64,000 nt of DNA from Methanosalsum natronophilum (GTDB taxonomy: Archaea > Halobacteriota > Methanosarcinia > Methanosarcinales > Methanosarcinaceae). Below, one piece after another: positions 28,334 through 37,091 of this stretch (positions are counted from its first letter, which is position 1; the number at the start of each line of letters is the position of its first letter). A model generated the notes under the pieces. That model did not search any database. It saw nothing but the letters and a program-made list of their open reading frames with translations, and was not told where the DNA came from. The stretch is from the NCBI RefSeq assembly GCF_024808815.1, contig NZ_JANUCS010000002.1:62001-126000 (forward strand). Reading direction: 5' to 3'. The translations under genes and the position numbers were made by a program.

Positions 28334-29263
28334 TTATTCAGATGCCTTATTTATTTTGTAAGGTATATCTATTTCCATTAGGTCACTAGCTATAATAACC
28401 GATTTGAAATGCTGTTTTGCCTCATTATAGATTGGTGAAATATCATCTGTATATCTTGAACTTATATGAGTTAATATCAATCGTTCTACATTAGCATCGG
28501 CGGCAAGTCTAGCAGCTTCAACTGATGTTGAATGCATTGATTCTCTAGCCCACTCTTTTTTATCTTCGGCTAATGTTGCTTCATGGATTAAAAGGTCAGC
28601 TCCTTTAGATGCTCTTTCAACATCTTCTGTAGGTCTAGTATCACCACTATAAACTACAGTCCTACCTGGCCGAGATGGACCTAATACGTCTTGTGGAGTT
28701 ATACGATTCCCATTTACTATAACATTAAATCCTTTTTGTAATTGTGAAAACATGGGGCCTACTGGTACCCCTAGTTCAATCGCTTTATCACGGTCAAATT
28801 TACCTGGCCTTACATGTTCACGCAATACATACCCTACACTGGGTACACTGTGTTTTGTCTTAATTATCTCTATATCATATCCATTCTTGTGTATTATTTC
28901 ACCTGGAGCGACTTCTCTTGAACGTACATCAAATCTTAACTTATAATAACCAATACCGATCAGCATTTTAACAAAATCATGTATATGAGGCGGGCCATAG
29001 ATATCCAGTGGTTCAGTCCTACCTTGGAAAGACATTGTTTGAACTAAACCCGGGATACCTAGTATATGATCTGCATGAAAGTGGGTAAGATATATCGAAG
29101 ATAGCGCCATCATACCCGTTTTAGCTTTCATCATCTGTTTTTGTGATCCTTCACCACAATCAAAAAACAAAAGTTCACCATCTCGATTTATCAAAATTGA
29201 TGAGGGGTTTCTATTACGAGTTGGAAGAGAACCGCCTGTACCAAGAAATATTACACGAAGCAT
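28334..29263 (-). CDS. rnz: ribonuclease Z
   Basis: Metallo-beta-lactamase endonuclease that trims the 3' trailer of tRNA precursors. This matters because the one tRNA gene here lacks an encoded CCA. The 309 residues have LGTGGSLPTRNRNPSS, DCGEGSQKQM, the zinc motif HFHADH at 61-66, YSGDTRPTE, and LTHISSRYTD with the C-terminal ligand His. Length fits the short RNase Z form. The ATG at 29263 gives the family start MLRVIFLGTGG; the longer frame would start at a TTG. No Shine-Dalgarno is visible, so the mRNA may be leaderless. Confidence 0.95.
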   Translation of the reverse strand: MLRVIFLGTGGSLPTRNRNPSSILINRDGELLFFDCGEGSQKQMMKAKTGMMALSSIYLTHFHADHILGIPGLVQTMSFQGRTEPLDIYGPPHIHDFVKMLIGIGYYKLRFDVRSREVAPGEIIHKNGYDIEIIKTKHSVPSVGYVLREHVRPGKFDRDKAIELGVPVGPMFSQLQKGFNVIVNGNRITPQDVLGPSRPGRTVVYSGDTRPTEDVERASKGADLLIHEATLAEDKKEWARESMHSTSVEAARLAADANVERLILTHISSRYTDDISPIYNEAKQHFKSVIIASDLMEIDIPYKINKASE

Positions 29264-29607
29264 ATTGGTCAAATATCTGTTTAAACTATTATTTAAGTGA
29301 TCTACTGTCTGTACTATCTATACAACCAACTATAACCATTAAAAGGATTATCCTATGTAATTTGATCTAAAGCACATGGTTACCATGTTTTAAATTTAGC
29401 TTTATATATAAGTTATACTCTAATGAACTAAAAACAATTACCTTAAACTTAAATGCATAACTATTGTTTTTCAGAAAAATTTAAATTTAAACTATTCGAA
29501 ACCTTAATATAGAATCCTATTAGTAAGGATAAATCCATAAAATTATACATTTAACTAAAATCATTATTAACAAGCAATAAACTATGTACTACCAATGAGG
29601 TTAAACT
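29264..29607. other. divergent promoter region rnz / rps8e
   Basis: 344 nt without a gene. The right part has a TATA-like TTTAAATTTAAAC near 29481-29493 suitable for rps8e. The rest is AT-rich, with no fold or repeat recognised. Confidence 0.5.
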
Positions 29608-29985
29608 ATGAAATGGCAAGGAAGATCTAAAAGGAAATACACAAGTGCTAAACTCAAGTTCGCTAGAGGTAAAAGAAAGTTCGAAATTGGTCGAGAATCT
29701 GCTGAAACTGTGGCCAATAAGACAAAAAGAAAGATAGTTTCTACACGTGGCGGTAACAGTAAAGTCAGATTATTACAATGCGATGTAGCAAATGTAACAA
29801 ACACTTCAGATGGTACCACCAAAACCGCAAGTATAGAATCAGTTGACCAAAACTCTGCAAATGACCACTATGTAAGAAGGAACATAATCACAAAAGGTGC
29901 TATTATAAAAACCGAATTAGGTAATGCTAGAGTTACAAGTAGACCAGGTCAAGATGGTGTTGTGAACGCAGTTCTAATAGAGTAA
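29608..29985 (+). CDS. rps8e: 30S ribosomal protein S8e
   Basis: A 125-residue basic ribosomal protein of the archaeal/eukaryotic S8e family. It starts [20 protein letters not shown] and has the conserved [50 protein letters not shown] and VNAVLIE. ATG 29608 follows GAGGT. The 3' end is followed by T- and C-rich sequence typical of archaeal transcript ends. The Lrp regulator gene begins 58 nt downstream. Confidence 0.97.
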   Translation: MKWQGRSKRKYTSAKLKFARGKRKFEIGRESAETVANKTKRKIVSTRGGNSKVRLLQCDVANVTNTSDGTTKTASIESVDQNSANDHYVRRNIITKGAIIKTELGNARVTSRPGQDGVVNAVLIE

Positions 29986-30043
29986 GGTTTTATTTCCTTC
30001 ATCACACCACCTTATTCATTTCCAAGATATGAGAGCATCAAAA

Positions 30044-30535
30044 ATGGATAATGTAGATAAGAACATACTTGAGATCTTAGAACAAGATGCAAGGACCAAA
30101 CCTGATGAAATAGCTAAACTTACTGGCATATCTGGTGAAGAGATCCAGGAAAAAATTAAACGTTTCGAACAAGCAGGAATTATTCGGAAATACAAAACTA
30201 TTGTCGATTGGGACGTTGCCGGGGAAGATTACGTTTATGCTATAATCGAACTTAAGGTCACTCTACAAAGACGGCAAGGATATCAGGTCATCGCAGAAAG
30301 GTTATACAAATTCGATGAGGTCAGGTCTGTCAGACTCATTTCGGGTGATCACGATATTTCATTGACAGTACGTGGTAAATCAATGAAACAAGTAGCTTTT
30401 TTTGTAGCTGAAAAAATAGCTACATTAGAGAACATACAAAGTACATCTACACATTTTGTGCTCAAAACTTACAAAGAGGACGGAGTTATTCTTTCAGAAA
30501 CTGAGCAGGTCAAGAGATTACCAATAACTCCATGA
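30044..30535 (+). CDS. Lrp/AsnC family transcriptional regulator
   Basis: A 163-residue regulator with an N-terminal winged helix (DNVDKNILEILEQDARTKPDEIAKLTG, then a recognition helix EIQEKIKRFEQAGII) and a C-terminal RAM-type ligand domain (YVYAIIELKV, VRSVRLISGDHDISLTV). ATG 30044 is preferred because family members begin close to the D-x-x-D-K helix; ATG 30029 is in frame. It lies 34 nt upstream of an aminotransferase gene, so it may control amino acid metabolism through that enzyme. The related siroheme decarboxylases AhbA/B share this fold but are unlikely here, given the aminotransferase partner and the distance from heme genes. Confidence 0.9.
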   Translation: MDNVDKNILEILEQDARTKPDEIAKLTGISGEEIQEKIKRFEQAGIIRKYKTIVDWDVAGEDYVYAIIELKVTLQRRQGYQVIAERLYKFDEVRSVRLISGDHDISLTVRGKSMKQVAFFVAEKIATLENIQSTSTHFVLKTYKEDGVILSETEQVKRLPITP

Positions 30536-30569
30536 ACAAACACTTCTTACTTTTTCGAGAGAAACATAG

Positions 30570-31748
30570 ATGTTAAACAATTGTGATCCTTCCAGGTTTC
30601 TTGCGAGTAAATTAGAAAATGTACCCCCTTCTGGAATAAGAAGGTTCTTTGACCTTGTATCAGATATTGACGATGTCGTCTCTTTAGGGGTAGGAGAACC
30701 TGATTTTCATACTCCTTGGCATATTAGAGAAGCTTGTATTCATGCTATCGAGGAAGGAGAAACATCATATACATCTAATTTTGGATTAAAGGAACTTCGG
30801 GAAGAGATATCTAATCTTTACTTATTAAGACATAGTACACACTATAATCCTGAAAATGAGGTTCTTATAACCACTGGAGTAAGTGAAGCCCTAGATATAG
30901 CTATACGCACAATAGTGAACCCTGGAGACGAAATAATTATTGTTGAACCTTCTTATGTAGCTTATACTCCTTCGGTCATCTTTTCTGGAGGTACACCAGT
31001 TCCTGTGAAAACTCATGTCGAAAATAATTTCAAGTTAGTGCCAGAGGACCTGAGATCTGCAATCAGTGATAAAACAAAAGCAATAATTCTGAACTACCCT
31101 AACAACCCCACTGGAGCAGCAATGGGCAAAAAGGAGCTGGAGTTAATAGCCGATATTGTTGAGGAGAACGATCTTTTAGTGATATCTGACGAAATCTATG
31201 AATGTTTAACATATAACAAAAAACATACATGTTTTGCAACACTTGAAGGCATGAAAGAAAGGACTATTTTACTTAACGGTTTCTCAAAAGCATACTCAAT
31301 GACAGGGTTCAGAGTAGCTTATGCACTTGCTCCACCTGAACTAATCAATGCAATGATGTTAATACACCAATATACTATGCTCTGTGCACCCACAATTGCA
31401 CAAATTGGAGCAATTGAAGCATTAAAGTACGGTAATTCTTCAATGGACAAAATGGTTCGAGAATATGATAGAAGAAGAAGACTTATAGTAAATGGCTTCA
31501 ATGACATTGGTCTATCTTGTTTTGAACCTGAAGGCGCATTCTATGCATTCCCAAGTGTTAGATCTACAGGTCTCACCTCTGAACATTTTGCAGAAAAATT
31601 ATTAAATGAACAAAAGGTAGCTACAGTACCGGGTGATGTTTTTGGTGAGTCTGGGGAAGGGTTCCTTAGATGTTCGTATGCAGCATCTACTGAAAATATA
31701 AAAATTGCACTTGAAAGAATAGAACAATTCATATCTGATTTAGAATAA
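30570..31748 (+). CDS. class I/II aminotransferase
   Basis: Fold-type I PLP aminotransferase of 392 residues. Seen are VSLGVGEPDFHTPWHI, ITTGVSEALDIAIRT, LNYPNNPTGAAM (Asn and PLP phosphate region), VISDEIYECLTY, and the PLP lysine in LNGFSKAYSMTGFRV, with the carboxylate-binding Arg in GFLRCSYAAS. Archaeal members act on aspartate, aromatic or branched substrates, and specificity cannot be read here. It is cotranscribed with the Lrp regulator upstream. Confidence 0.93.
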   Translation: MLNNCDPSRFLASKLENVPPSGIRRFFDLVSDIDDVVSLGVGEPDFHTPWHIREACIHAIEEGETSYTSNFGLKELREEISNLYLLRHSTHYNPENEVLITTGVSEALDIAIRTIVNPGDEIIIVEPSYVAYTPSVIFSGGTPVPVKTHVENNFKLVPEDLRSAISDKTKAIILNYPNNPTGAAMGKKELELIADIVEENDLLVISDEIYECLTYNKKHTCFATLEGMKERTILLNGFSKAYSMTGFRVAYALAPPELINAMMLIHQYTMLCAPTIAQIGAIEALKYGNSSMDKMVREYDRRRRLIVNGFNDIGLSCFEPEGAFYAFPSVRSTGLTSEHFAEKLLNEQKVATVPGDVFGESGEGFLRCSYAASTENIKIALERIEQFISDLE

Positions 31749-31771
31749 AATTATAGAACTGAGTGTAAAAA

Positions 31772-32134
31772 ATGAAAAAAGAAATTAAAGGTGCATTTAT
31801 CGCGATTCTTTCAACTCTAATATTATACACAATCCCTGGAATTGATTTCATTGCTCCCTTTGCAGGTGGGTTTATTGGCAGTTACTTCACAGTTTCCAAC
31901 TCCTCTGAAGGGTTTAGTGTAGGTTTTTGGATGACCATTATAATGATAATTCCAAGCATACTATTAGCAGCTCTGGTAGCTATAGGTCTTATATATTCAG
32001 GTATGGTATTTTTAGGATACCTTGGTGCATTCTCTATCATAATAATAACTTTGATTCTCCTAACACATATAGCTATATTAGGTACTATAGGTTCAATATT
32101 AGGCGGCTGGTTCAATTCAAGACAAGCTAGCTGA
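31772..32134 (+). CDS. small integral membrane protein (DUF5518-like)
   Basis: A 120-residue protein with four hydrophobic segments: about 8-25, 26-42 (with glycine-rich FAGGFIGSYF), 50-77, and 80-112 with a final GSILGGWFNSR. The alternating glycine-rich hairpins resemble DUF5518 membrane proteins found in methanogens and haloarchaea. No function is known. It follows the aminotransferase gene by 23 nt on the same strand. Confidence 0.7.
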   Translation: MKKEIKGAFIAILSTLILYTIPGIDFIAPFAGGFIGSYFTVSNSSEGFSVGFWMTIIMIIPSILLAALVAIGLIYSGMVFLGYLGAFSIIIITLILLTHIAILGTIGSILGGWFNSRQAS

Positions 32135-32262
32135 CTAATCAATATACTAAAATTTAAATAGTTAGAACAAGTTATTATATTATGTCAATGCTGGATATTA
32201 TGTAAATACCAGATATGACATTAATTGATGTGGGGACTCGATTTAAAAGGAGGATATAAGAT

Positions 32263-32445
32263 ATGCAATCATTTATAGTAGAACACTATCTATACAAAGA
32301 TGTAGACATTTATGCCGGTGGACCAGATGTATTTCGTGGAAAAATCGAAGCATGTGCCGATGGTGTAGTAACTCTAAAAACAGAAGAAGATAAATTAACT
32401 CATATTGCAATTGATAAGATCATAGCCGTATGGGCAAAAGACTGA
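32263..32445 (+). CDS. 60-residue beta-rich protein
   Basis: A small acidic protein with three or four beta strands: VEHYLYKDVDIYAGG, FRGKIEACADGVVTLKTEE, THIAIDKIIAVWAKD. The pattern is that of a minimal SH3/Sm-like barrel. It resembles small proteins of Methanosarcina annotated as the MM0924 family, from memory and unverified. A strong GGAGG Shine-Dalgarno precedes ATG 32263, and a terminator hairpin follows, so it looks like an independently expressed gene. Confidence 0.75.
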   Translation: MQSFIVEHYLYKDVDIYAGGPDVFRGKIEACADGVVTLKTEEDKLTHIAIDKIIAVWAKD

Positions 32446-32455
32446 TTATCCTTAA

Positions 32456-32493
32456 AAGTCCTTAACCTAAAAATAAAGGACTTATACTTTTTT
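32456..32493 (+). terminator. hairpin and T-run after the 60-residue gene
   Basis: AAGTCCTT (32456-32463) and AAGGACTT (32476-32483) form a perfect 8-bp stem with a 12-nt loop, followed by ATAC and a run of seven T. It is a bacterial-style intrinsic terminator 10 nt after the stop codon. Confidence 0.65.
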
Positions 32494-32568
32494 TCTAAAC
32501 CAAATACCTATTTCTTTAAGGTACCAACATCGTTACTCTTATATACGAAGTAAAGTGATTTTTCTCCC

Positions 32569-33252
32569 GTGACCCCGATAATACCAGAACATGAAAGGTC
32601 AGATGAACCTTTAGATACAGAACAAATTATTTATCATCCAGACATGAAAAAAGCAAACGACTGGATTTTAAATGAATACGAACCGCCACACAGAGATTAT
32701 TGTATATTCGTACCTTGTTCTAAAAAGAAACCATATCATACAAGCCCATCTCACAAGATGTATGATAGAATAATCTTTGAAATACTTAATCCATCCGATG
32801 TTCATATAGTAACTTTTGGAACATGTGGAGTTACACCTAGAGAACTAGACACAGAATATCCTTTCACAGACTACAAGTTCATGATGGGACGATGTAATGT
32901 AGCTAAAATTAAAAGGGATTTTATAAAGATGGAAAGTGAAAGGTTAGCAACCTATCTAGATAAAACAAGGTCAAATTACAAGTATCGAGTAGCATATTGT
33001 CTTGGTGATTTCAGAAAAGCTATGGACATAGCAGTAAAAAAGGTTGATATTGATGTTGATATATGTCCAGATGAAAAAACTCTTGAACAGAACATTCAAC
33101 CTGACAAAAGCTTCATCTACGGAAGTCTGAGTAGAAGACCCTACTTACAGGACTTGGCAGATGTTTTAAGTAAACTCAGTGGTAAACCAAAAAGAAAGGT
33201 GGGCGTAGATGAAAATCATTCTATTAATGATACGGACTGGTACCTACTTTGA
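32569..33252 (+). CDS. free-standing ArcS-like (DUF5591) protein
   Basis: A 227-residue protein with the signature of archaeosine synthase ArcS, PC-X3-KPY-X2-S-X2-H, here PCSKKKPYHTSPSH at 49-62. ArcS moves lysine onto preQ0 in tRNA as part of archaeosine formation. Full ArcS proteins are much longer and carry a TGT-like domain and a C-terminal PUA domain; neither is present here, and the C-terminus ends soon after RRPYLQDLADVLSK. It may be the catalytic half of a split enzyme or a paralogue. It starts with GTG at 32569, with a GTGAT element about 9 nt upstream. Confidence 0.78.
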   Translation: MTPIIPEHERSDEPLDTEQIIYHPDMKKANDWILNEYEPPHRDYCIFVPCSKKKPYHTSPSHKMYDRIIFEILNPSDVHIVTFGTCGVTPRELDTEYPFTDYKFMMGRCNVAKIKRDFIKMESERLATYLDKTRSNYKYRVAYCLGDFRKAMDIAVKKVDIDVDICPDEKTLEQNIQPDKSFIYGSLSRRPYLQDLADVLSKLSGKPKRKVGVDENHSINDTDWYLL

Positions 33253-33639
33253 AAAATAAGCTATATTTAACTAATTTCTTTTTGTTTAGCACATTGAATT
33301 AAGAATTTAATGAAAAGCCCATTTCTTCGAATGAATCAGGGGGTGTGAAATACAACTCCTGTAGAAACTATAGCTAAAGTATTAGAAATTGAACAATTTG
33401 TTTCTATAATAAAGTAGGAAATTACTTCTTTTAATGGATGGTAGTTCATTACAAGAAAATCATACAGTTTTTAAACCTGGAAGCTAATCTAGTTATAATA
33501 ATCCCACCCAAGTTATCAGCAGATAAGCAATTATATACATTAATAAAGTTCTATAATATAAGTTAAAAGAATATTATTTATTCAAAGACTGCAATTGGTT
33601 ACAATTTTATTTGGGGGCCTTAGAATAAAAAATAGTGAA
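33253..33639. other. intergenic region before the glycogen cluster
   Basis: 387 nt with no supported gene. A 22-codon stretch ending in TAG (about 33351-33418) reads like protein (TPVETIAKVLEIEQFVSIIK) but has no start codon in frame, so it may be a decayed remnant or chance. The right end carries a TATA-like AATTATATACATT near 33530 for the GT4 gene. Confidence 0.45.
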
Positions 33640-34797
33640 ATGAAAATTGGTGTTTTCACATGGGAAAGTCTCTATTCAGTAAAGGTAGGCGGCATTGCAC
33701 CACATGTTACCGAACTTTCTGAATCTATTGCTAAAAAAGGTATTCAAGTACATATTTTCACCCGGAGTAGTGGTGAAACTAATGATCATGATATTATAAA
33801 CGGTGTACATTACCATAGAGTTTCGTTTGATCAGTCTGGAAGCATAATACACCAGATGGATAAAATGTGTGATGCAATGTATCACATGTACTTACAAGTT
33901 GTTCACGAGTTTGGCCAATTTGATATACTACATGGACATGATTGGCACCCTGTTAACGTTTTATGTCAAATCAAAGCTGAATTCAAGGTTCCTTTCATTC
34001 TCACATACCATAGTACAGAATGGGGACGCAACGGAAACAAACACGCTAGCTGGTGGGAAGCTACTGAGATATCACATCGTGAATGGTTAGGAGGTTATGA
34101 AGCCTCAGAAGTAATAATCACTTCCAATATTCTTAGAGATGAAGTACAATATCTTTATCAGATCCCGGATTACAAAATTTCAATTGTACCTAATGGAATA
34201 TATAAAGGAAAAATTAAGAGGGATATAGATCCTGGTAAAATAAAACAAAAATATGGAATTCATCCATTCACTCCAGTAATATTATTTATAGGACGTATGA
34301 GTTATCAAAAAGGTCCTGACCTTATGGTACAATCAATTCCCCATATCCTATCACATAGAGGAGACCCTGAGTTCGTTTTTATTGGTGAAGGTGAAATGAG
34401 AATGCCTTGTCAAAAACTAGCTAATGAGCTGGGAATTGGTCATAAATGTCATTTTTTGGGTTATGCACCAGATGAAACTGCAATCGAATGGAATAATGCC
34501 TGCGATATTGTCTGTGTACCCAGTAGGAACGAGCCTTTTGGGATAGTTGTATTAGAGGCTTGGGATGCAGCTAAAACTGTAGTAGCTACTGATGCCGTTA
34601 AGATCATTAAAGGATTCAAGAATGGAATATCAGTTTATAGGGACCCATACTCTATAGCATGGGGAATAAATTATGTACTTGATGGAAATGGATCAAATAA
34701 GCTAGGACTGGAAGGAAAAAGACTTGTTGAAACTATCTATAACTGGAACTCGATTTCAAGTTCAACTATAGATATCTATCAAAAATGTGTAAAATAA
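33640..34797 (+). CDS. GT4-type glycogen synthase-like glycosyltransferase
   Basis: A GT-B fold glycosyltransferase of 385 residues. The N-domain begins MKIGVFTWESLYSVKVGGIAPHVTEL with a glycine-rich loop for the nucleotide sugar, then ILHGHDWHPV and TYHSTEWGRNG. The C-domain has LFIGRMSYQKGPDLMVQS and the E-X7-E motif in SRNEPFGIVVLEAWD. First of seven same-strand genes, five of them glucan enzymes, so it probably elongates glycogen, by analogy with the archaeal glycogen synthase next to GH15 and GH57 genes in Methanocaldococcus. ATG 33640 gives the family start; 15 further codons upstream are in frame. Confidence 0.87.
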   Translation: MKIGVFTWESLYSVKVGGIAPHVTELSESIAKKGIQVHIFTRSSGETNDHDIINGVHYHRVSFDQSGSIIHQMDKMCDAMYHMYLQVVHEFGQFDILHGHDWHPVNVLCQIKAEFKVPFILTYHSTEWGRNGNKHASWWEATEISHREWLGGYEASEVIITSNILRDEVQYLYQIPDYKISIVPNGIYKGKIKRDIDPGKIKQKYGIHPFTPVILFIGRMSYQKGPDLMVQSIPHILSHRGDPEFVFIGEGEMRMPCQKLANELGIGHKCHFLGYAPDETAIEWNNACDIVCVPSRNEPFGIVVLEAWDAAKTVVATDAVKIIKGFKNGISVYRDPYSIAWGINYVLDGNGSNKLGLEGKRLVETIYNWNSISSSTIDIYQKCVK

Positions 34798-34807
34798 ATA
34801 CAATACC

Positions 34808-36796
34808 ATGTTAAGCCTAAAAATGAGTTCAAATACTTATGATATGAACTACAATAATGGATTATATCATGAGTGGATCATTACCAACGGTATAGGTGGA
34901 TATGCCTCATCTACACTGACATTAACTAACTCACGAACTTATCATGGATTACTTATAGCTTCTCTTAATCCACCTGTAGATAGAACATTATTATTATCAT
35001 CAATAGATGAAATAATTACTATAAATGACCAGGATTTCGAATTAGCGGTACACAAATATCCAGGTGTAGTTCACCCACAAGGCAATAAATACTTAACATC
35101 AGTTCAATTTACACCATCACCGATCTATAATTATGAAGTAAATAATATTATCATAAATAAACGAATCTTCATGCATTATGGCCATAACACCACCATCATA
35201 GAATATGAAATAGATAACAATGTGTCTGAGCAAGAAGTTAGCTTTAAACTAATACCATTAACAAACTCAAGAAATTTTCATCATACATCGAACGCTAAAA
35301 ACACCATAATTGAACAGTCTAGTAGAGAGTACGGTACTGATATTTTCACGGAGCTATCTAACCTTTATCTTGATTCAAACATAGAATATGTTAAAGATCC
35401 ATACTGGTTTTACAACTTTGAATACGAATGCGAGATCAGACGTGGAACTGGTCACCTTGATGATAATTTCAATCCTGGTTACTTTAAATCCCAGCTAAAA
35501 AAAGGAAAAAATCATATCTTTATAGTAGCGTCAACTAAAAATGAATCTGATTGGTCTTTAAATGATATAAAAACAATTTATGAAAACGAAACTGAAAGAC
35601 AAAAGCAGATTGAGCATAGCTTCAACTACTATAAGGATCCGTTCATATCACAGCTCTATCCCGCTATAGATTCTTTTCTGGTTAGTAGAAGATCTACTAA
35701 TTCTCTATCATTGATAGCTGGATATCATTGGTTCTCGGATTGGGGTCGAGATTCAATGATATCGCTTCCAGGCCTAACATTAGTAACTGGAAGATACGAT
35801 GCTGCTAGAAGTATCCTTAAAACATTTTCACAATATTGTAAAGATGGCTTGATCCCAAACCAATTTTCGGATAATAGTACCAAACCACCAGCATATAACA
35901 CTGTAGATGCTCCTTTATGGTTCATTCATGCAACTATGAAATATTACGAATATACTAAAGACATTCACTTTTTAAAAGATATCTGGGCCACTTTAGAAAA
36001 TATAATTAGGTCATATATTAATGGAACACATTACGACATAAAAATGGATGATGATGGTCTCTTGAACCATGGTCCACAATTAACATGGATGGATGCAATG
36101 GTTGGAGATACACCGGTAACACCTAGAGAAGGAAAAGCTGTGGAGGTCAATGCATTATGGTATAATTCACTAAATATAGCTTTAGACTTTTCCCATATAT
36201 TGGATAAGGAAATTTCTATTAGTTCAGAAGATATTAAAAGAACAAAGAAATCATTTCAAGATAAGTTCTGGAATAACAGCAAGAACTGCCTTTTTGATAC
36301 AATTGGTTATGGAGTTGATAACCATCTCAAAGATGATTCTATTAGACCTAATCAAATTTTTTCCATATCACTCCCCTACAAACTACTTGATGTTAAAAAA
36401 AGTAGAGGTGTACTAAATAATGTCTGTGAAGAACTATTAACTCCATTTGGACTACGTACTCTTTCTCCAAAAAACACAAATTATCAAGGACGTTATCATG
36501 GAAATCATTTCCAGCGTGATAAAGCGTATCATAACGGTACAGTCTGGCCATGGCTTATGGGTCCATTTATCTCAGCATACACTAAAATGAACAGTTATTC
36601 TCAGTCCAGTATAGAATTTTCAAAGGAACTTGTACTTAACTTTGAGCCACACCTTTTAGAAGCATGTATTGGATCTATATCCGAAATATTCGATGGTGAC
36701 CATCCACATTTACCACGAGGCTGTGTGTCCCAATCTTGGAGTGTCGCCGAGGTATTGCGGGCTTACGTTGAAGACATAGTACCACATTATTATTAA
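34808..36796 (+). CDS. glycogen debranching enzyme, amylo-1,6-glucosidase (GH133)
   Basis: Removes alpha-1,6 branch glucoses from glycogen. The 662 residues have the N-terminal GDE domain (YHEWIITNGIGGYASST, RTYHGLLIASLNPPVDR) and a C-terminal (alpha/alpha)6 barrel with GYHWFSDWGRDSMISLPGL near 305-323, DAPLWFIHA, LTWMDAMVGDTPVTPREGKAVE with acidic active-site residues, and the end HNGTVWPWLMGPFISAY. Length is typical of archaeal debranchers. It starts 10 nt after the GT4 gene; a second in-frame ATG at 34823 is possible, as neither has a clear Shine-Dalgarno. Confidence 0.93.
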   Translation: MLSLKMSSNTYDMNYNNGLYHEWIITNGIGGYASSTLTLTNSRTYHGLLIASLNPPVDRTLLLSSIDEIITINDQDFELAVHKYPGVVHPQGNKYLTSVQFTPSPIYNYEVNNIIINKRIFMHYGHNTTIIEYEIDNNVSEQEVSFKLIPLTNSRNFHHTSNAKNTIIEQSSREYGTDIFTELSNLYLDSNIEYVKDPYWFYNFEYECEIRRGTGHLDDNFNPGYFKSQLKKGKNHIFIVASTKNESDWSLNDIKTIYENETERQKQIEHSFNYYKDPFISQLYPAIDSFLVSRRSTNSLSLIAGYHWFSDWGRDSMISLPGLTLVTGRYDAARSILKTFSQYCKDGLIPNQFSDNSTKPPAYNTVDAPLWFIHATMKYYEYTKDIHFLKDIWATLENIIRSYINGTHYDIKMDDDGLLNHGPQLTWMDAMVGDTPVTPREGKAVEVNALWYNSLNIALDFSHILDKEISISSEDIKRTKKSFQDKFWNNSKNCLFDTIGYGVDNHLKDDSIRPNQIFSISLPYKLLDVKKSRGVLNNVCEELLTPFGLRTLSPKNTNYQGRYHGNHFQRDKAYHNGTVWPWLMGPFISAYTKMNSYSQSSIEFSKELVLNFEPHLLEACIGSISEIFDGDHPHLPRGCVSQSWSVAEVLRAYVEDIVPHYY

Positions 36797-36846
36797 TACT
36801 CAAAAATCCAATATACAGTAATAAAAGCATTGGGAGTGAAAACTAA

Positions 36847-37059
36847 TTGATTGAAGATTATAGTATAGATATAGGATTGGCTGCAGGTATCATATACCAT
36901 GAACTAAGTAACAAGAAGATGAACTTATCAACCTTGGAAAAAAGCTTGCATGAGAAAGGATATAATACCACAACTGCACTAATGGCACTTGGTTGGCTTG
37001 CTAGAGAAGATAAGGTTCATATATGTAAATCTAACAAGTGGTCGATTTCTTTGAAATAA
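36847..37059 (+). CDS. small winged-helix protein (DUF2582-like)
   Basis: A 70-residue winged-helix domain: IDIGLAAGIIYHELSNKKMNLSTLEKSL, then a helix (NTTTALMALGWLAREDKV) and a short wing (HICKSNKWSISLK). It resembles the DUF2582 winged-helix family. DNA binding has not been shown for the family, to my knowledge. The start is TTG 36847, supported by GGGAGTGA 8 nt upstream. It sits between the debrancher and corA in the glycogen cluster and could regulate it, which is inference. Confidence 0.72.
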   Translation: MIEDYSIDIGLAAGIIYHELSNKKMNLSTLEKSLHEKGYNTTTALMALGWLAREDKVHICKSNKWSISLK

Positions 37060-37091
37060 TCATACTGTTTCTTTATCCTAGAAAAATAACT

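Noticed and set aside
33351-33418. Protein-like 22-codon stretch before the GT4 gene
   Set aside because: No start codon in frame, an upstream TGA, and too short to tell a decayed gene from chance.
37038-37091. Upstream extension of corA overlapping the winged-helix gene
   Set aside because: The ATG at 37092 gives the proper CorA start; the extension merely reads the end of the winged-helix gene in another frame.
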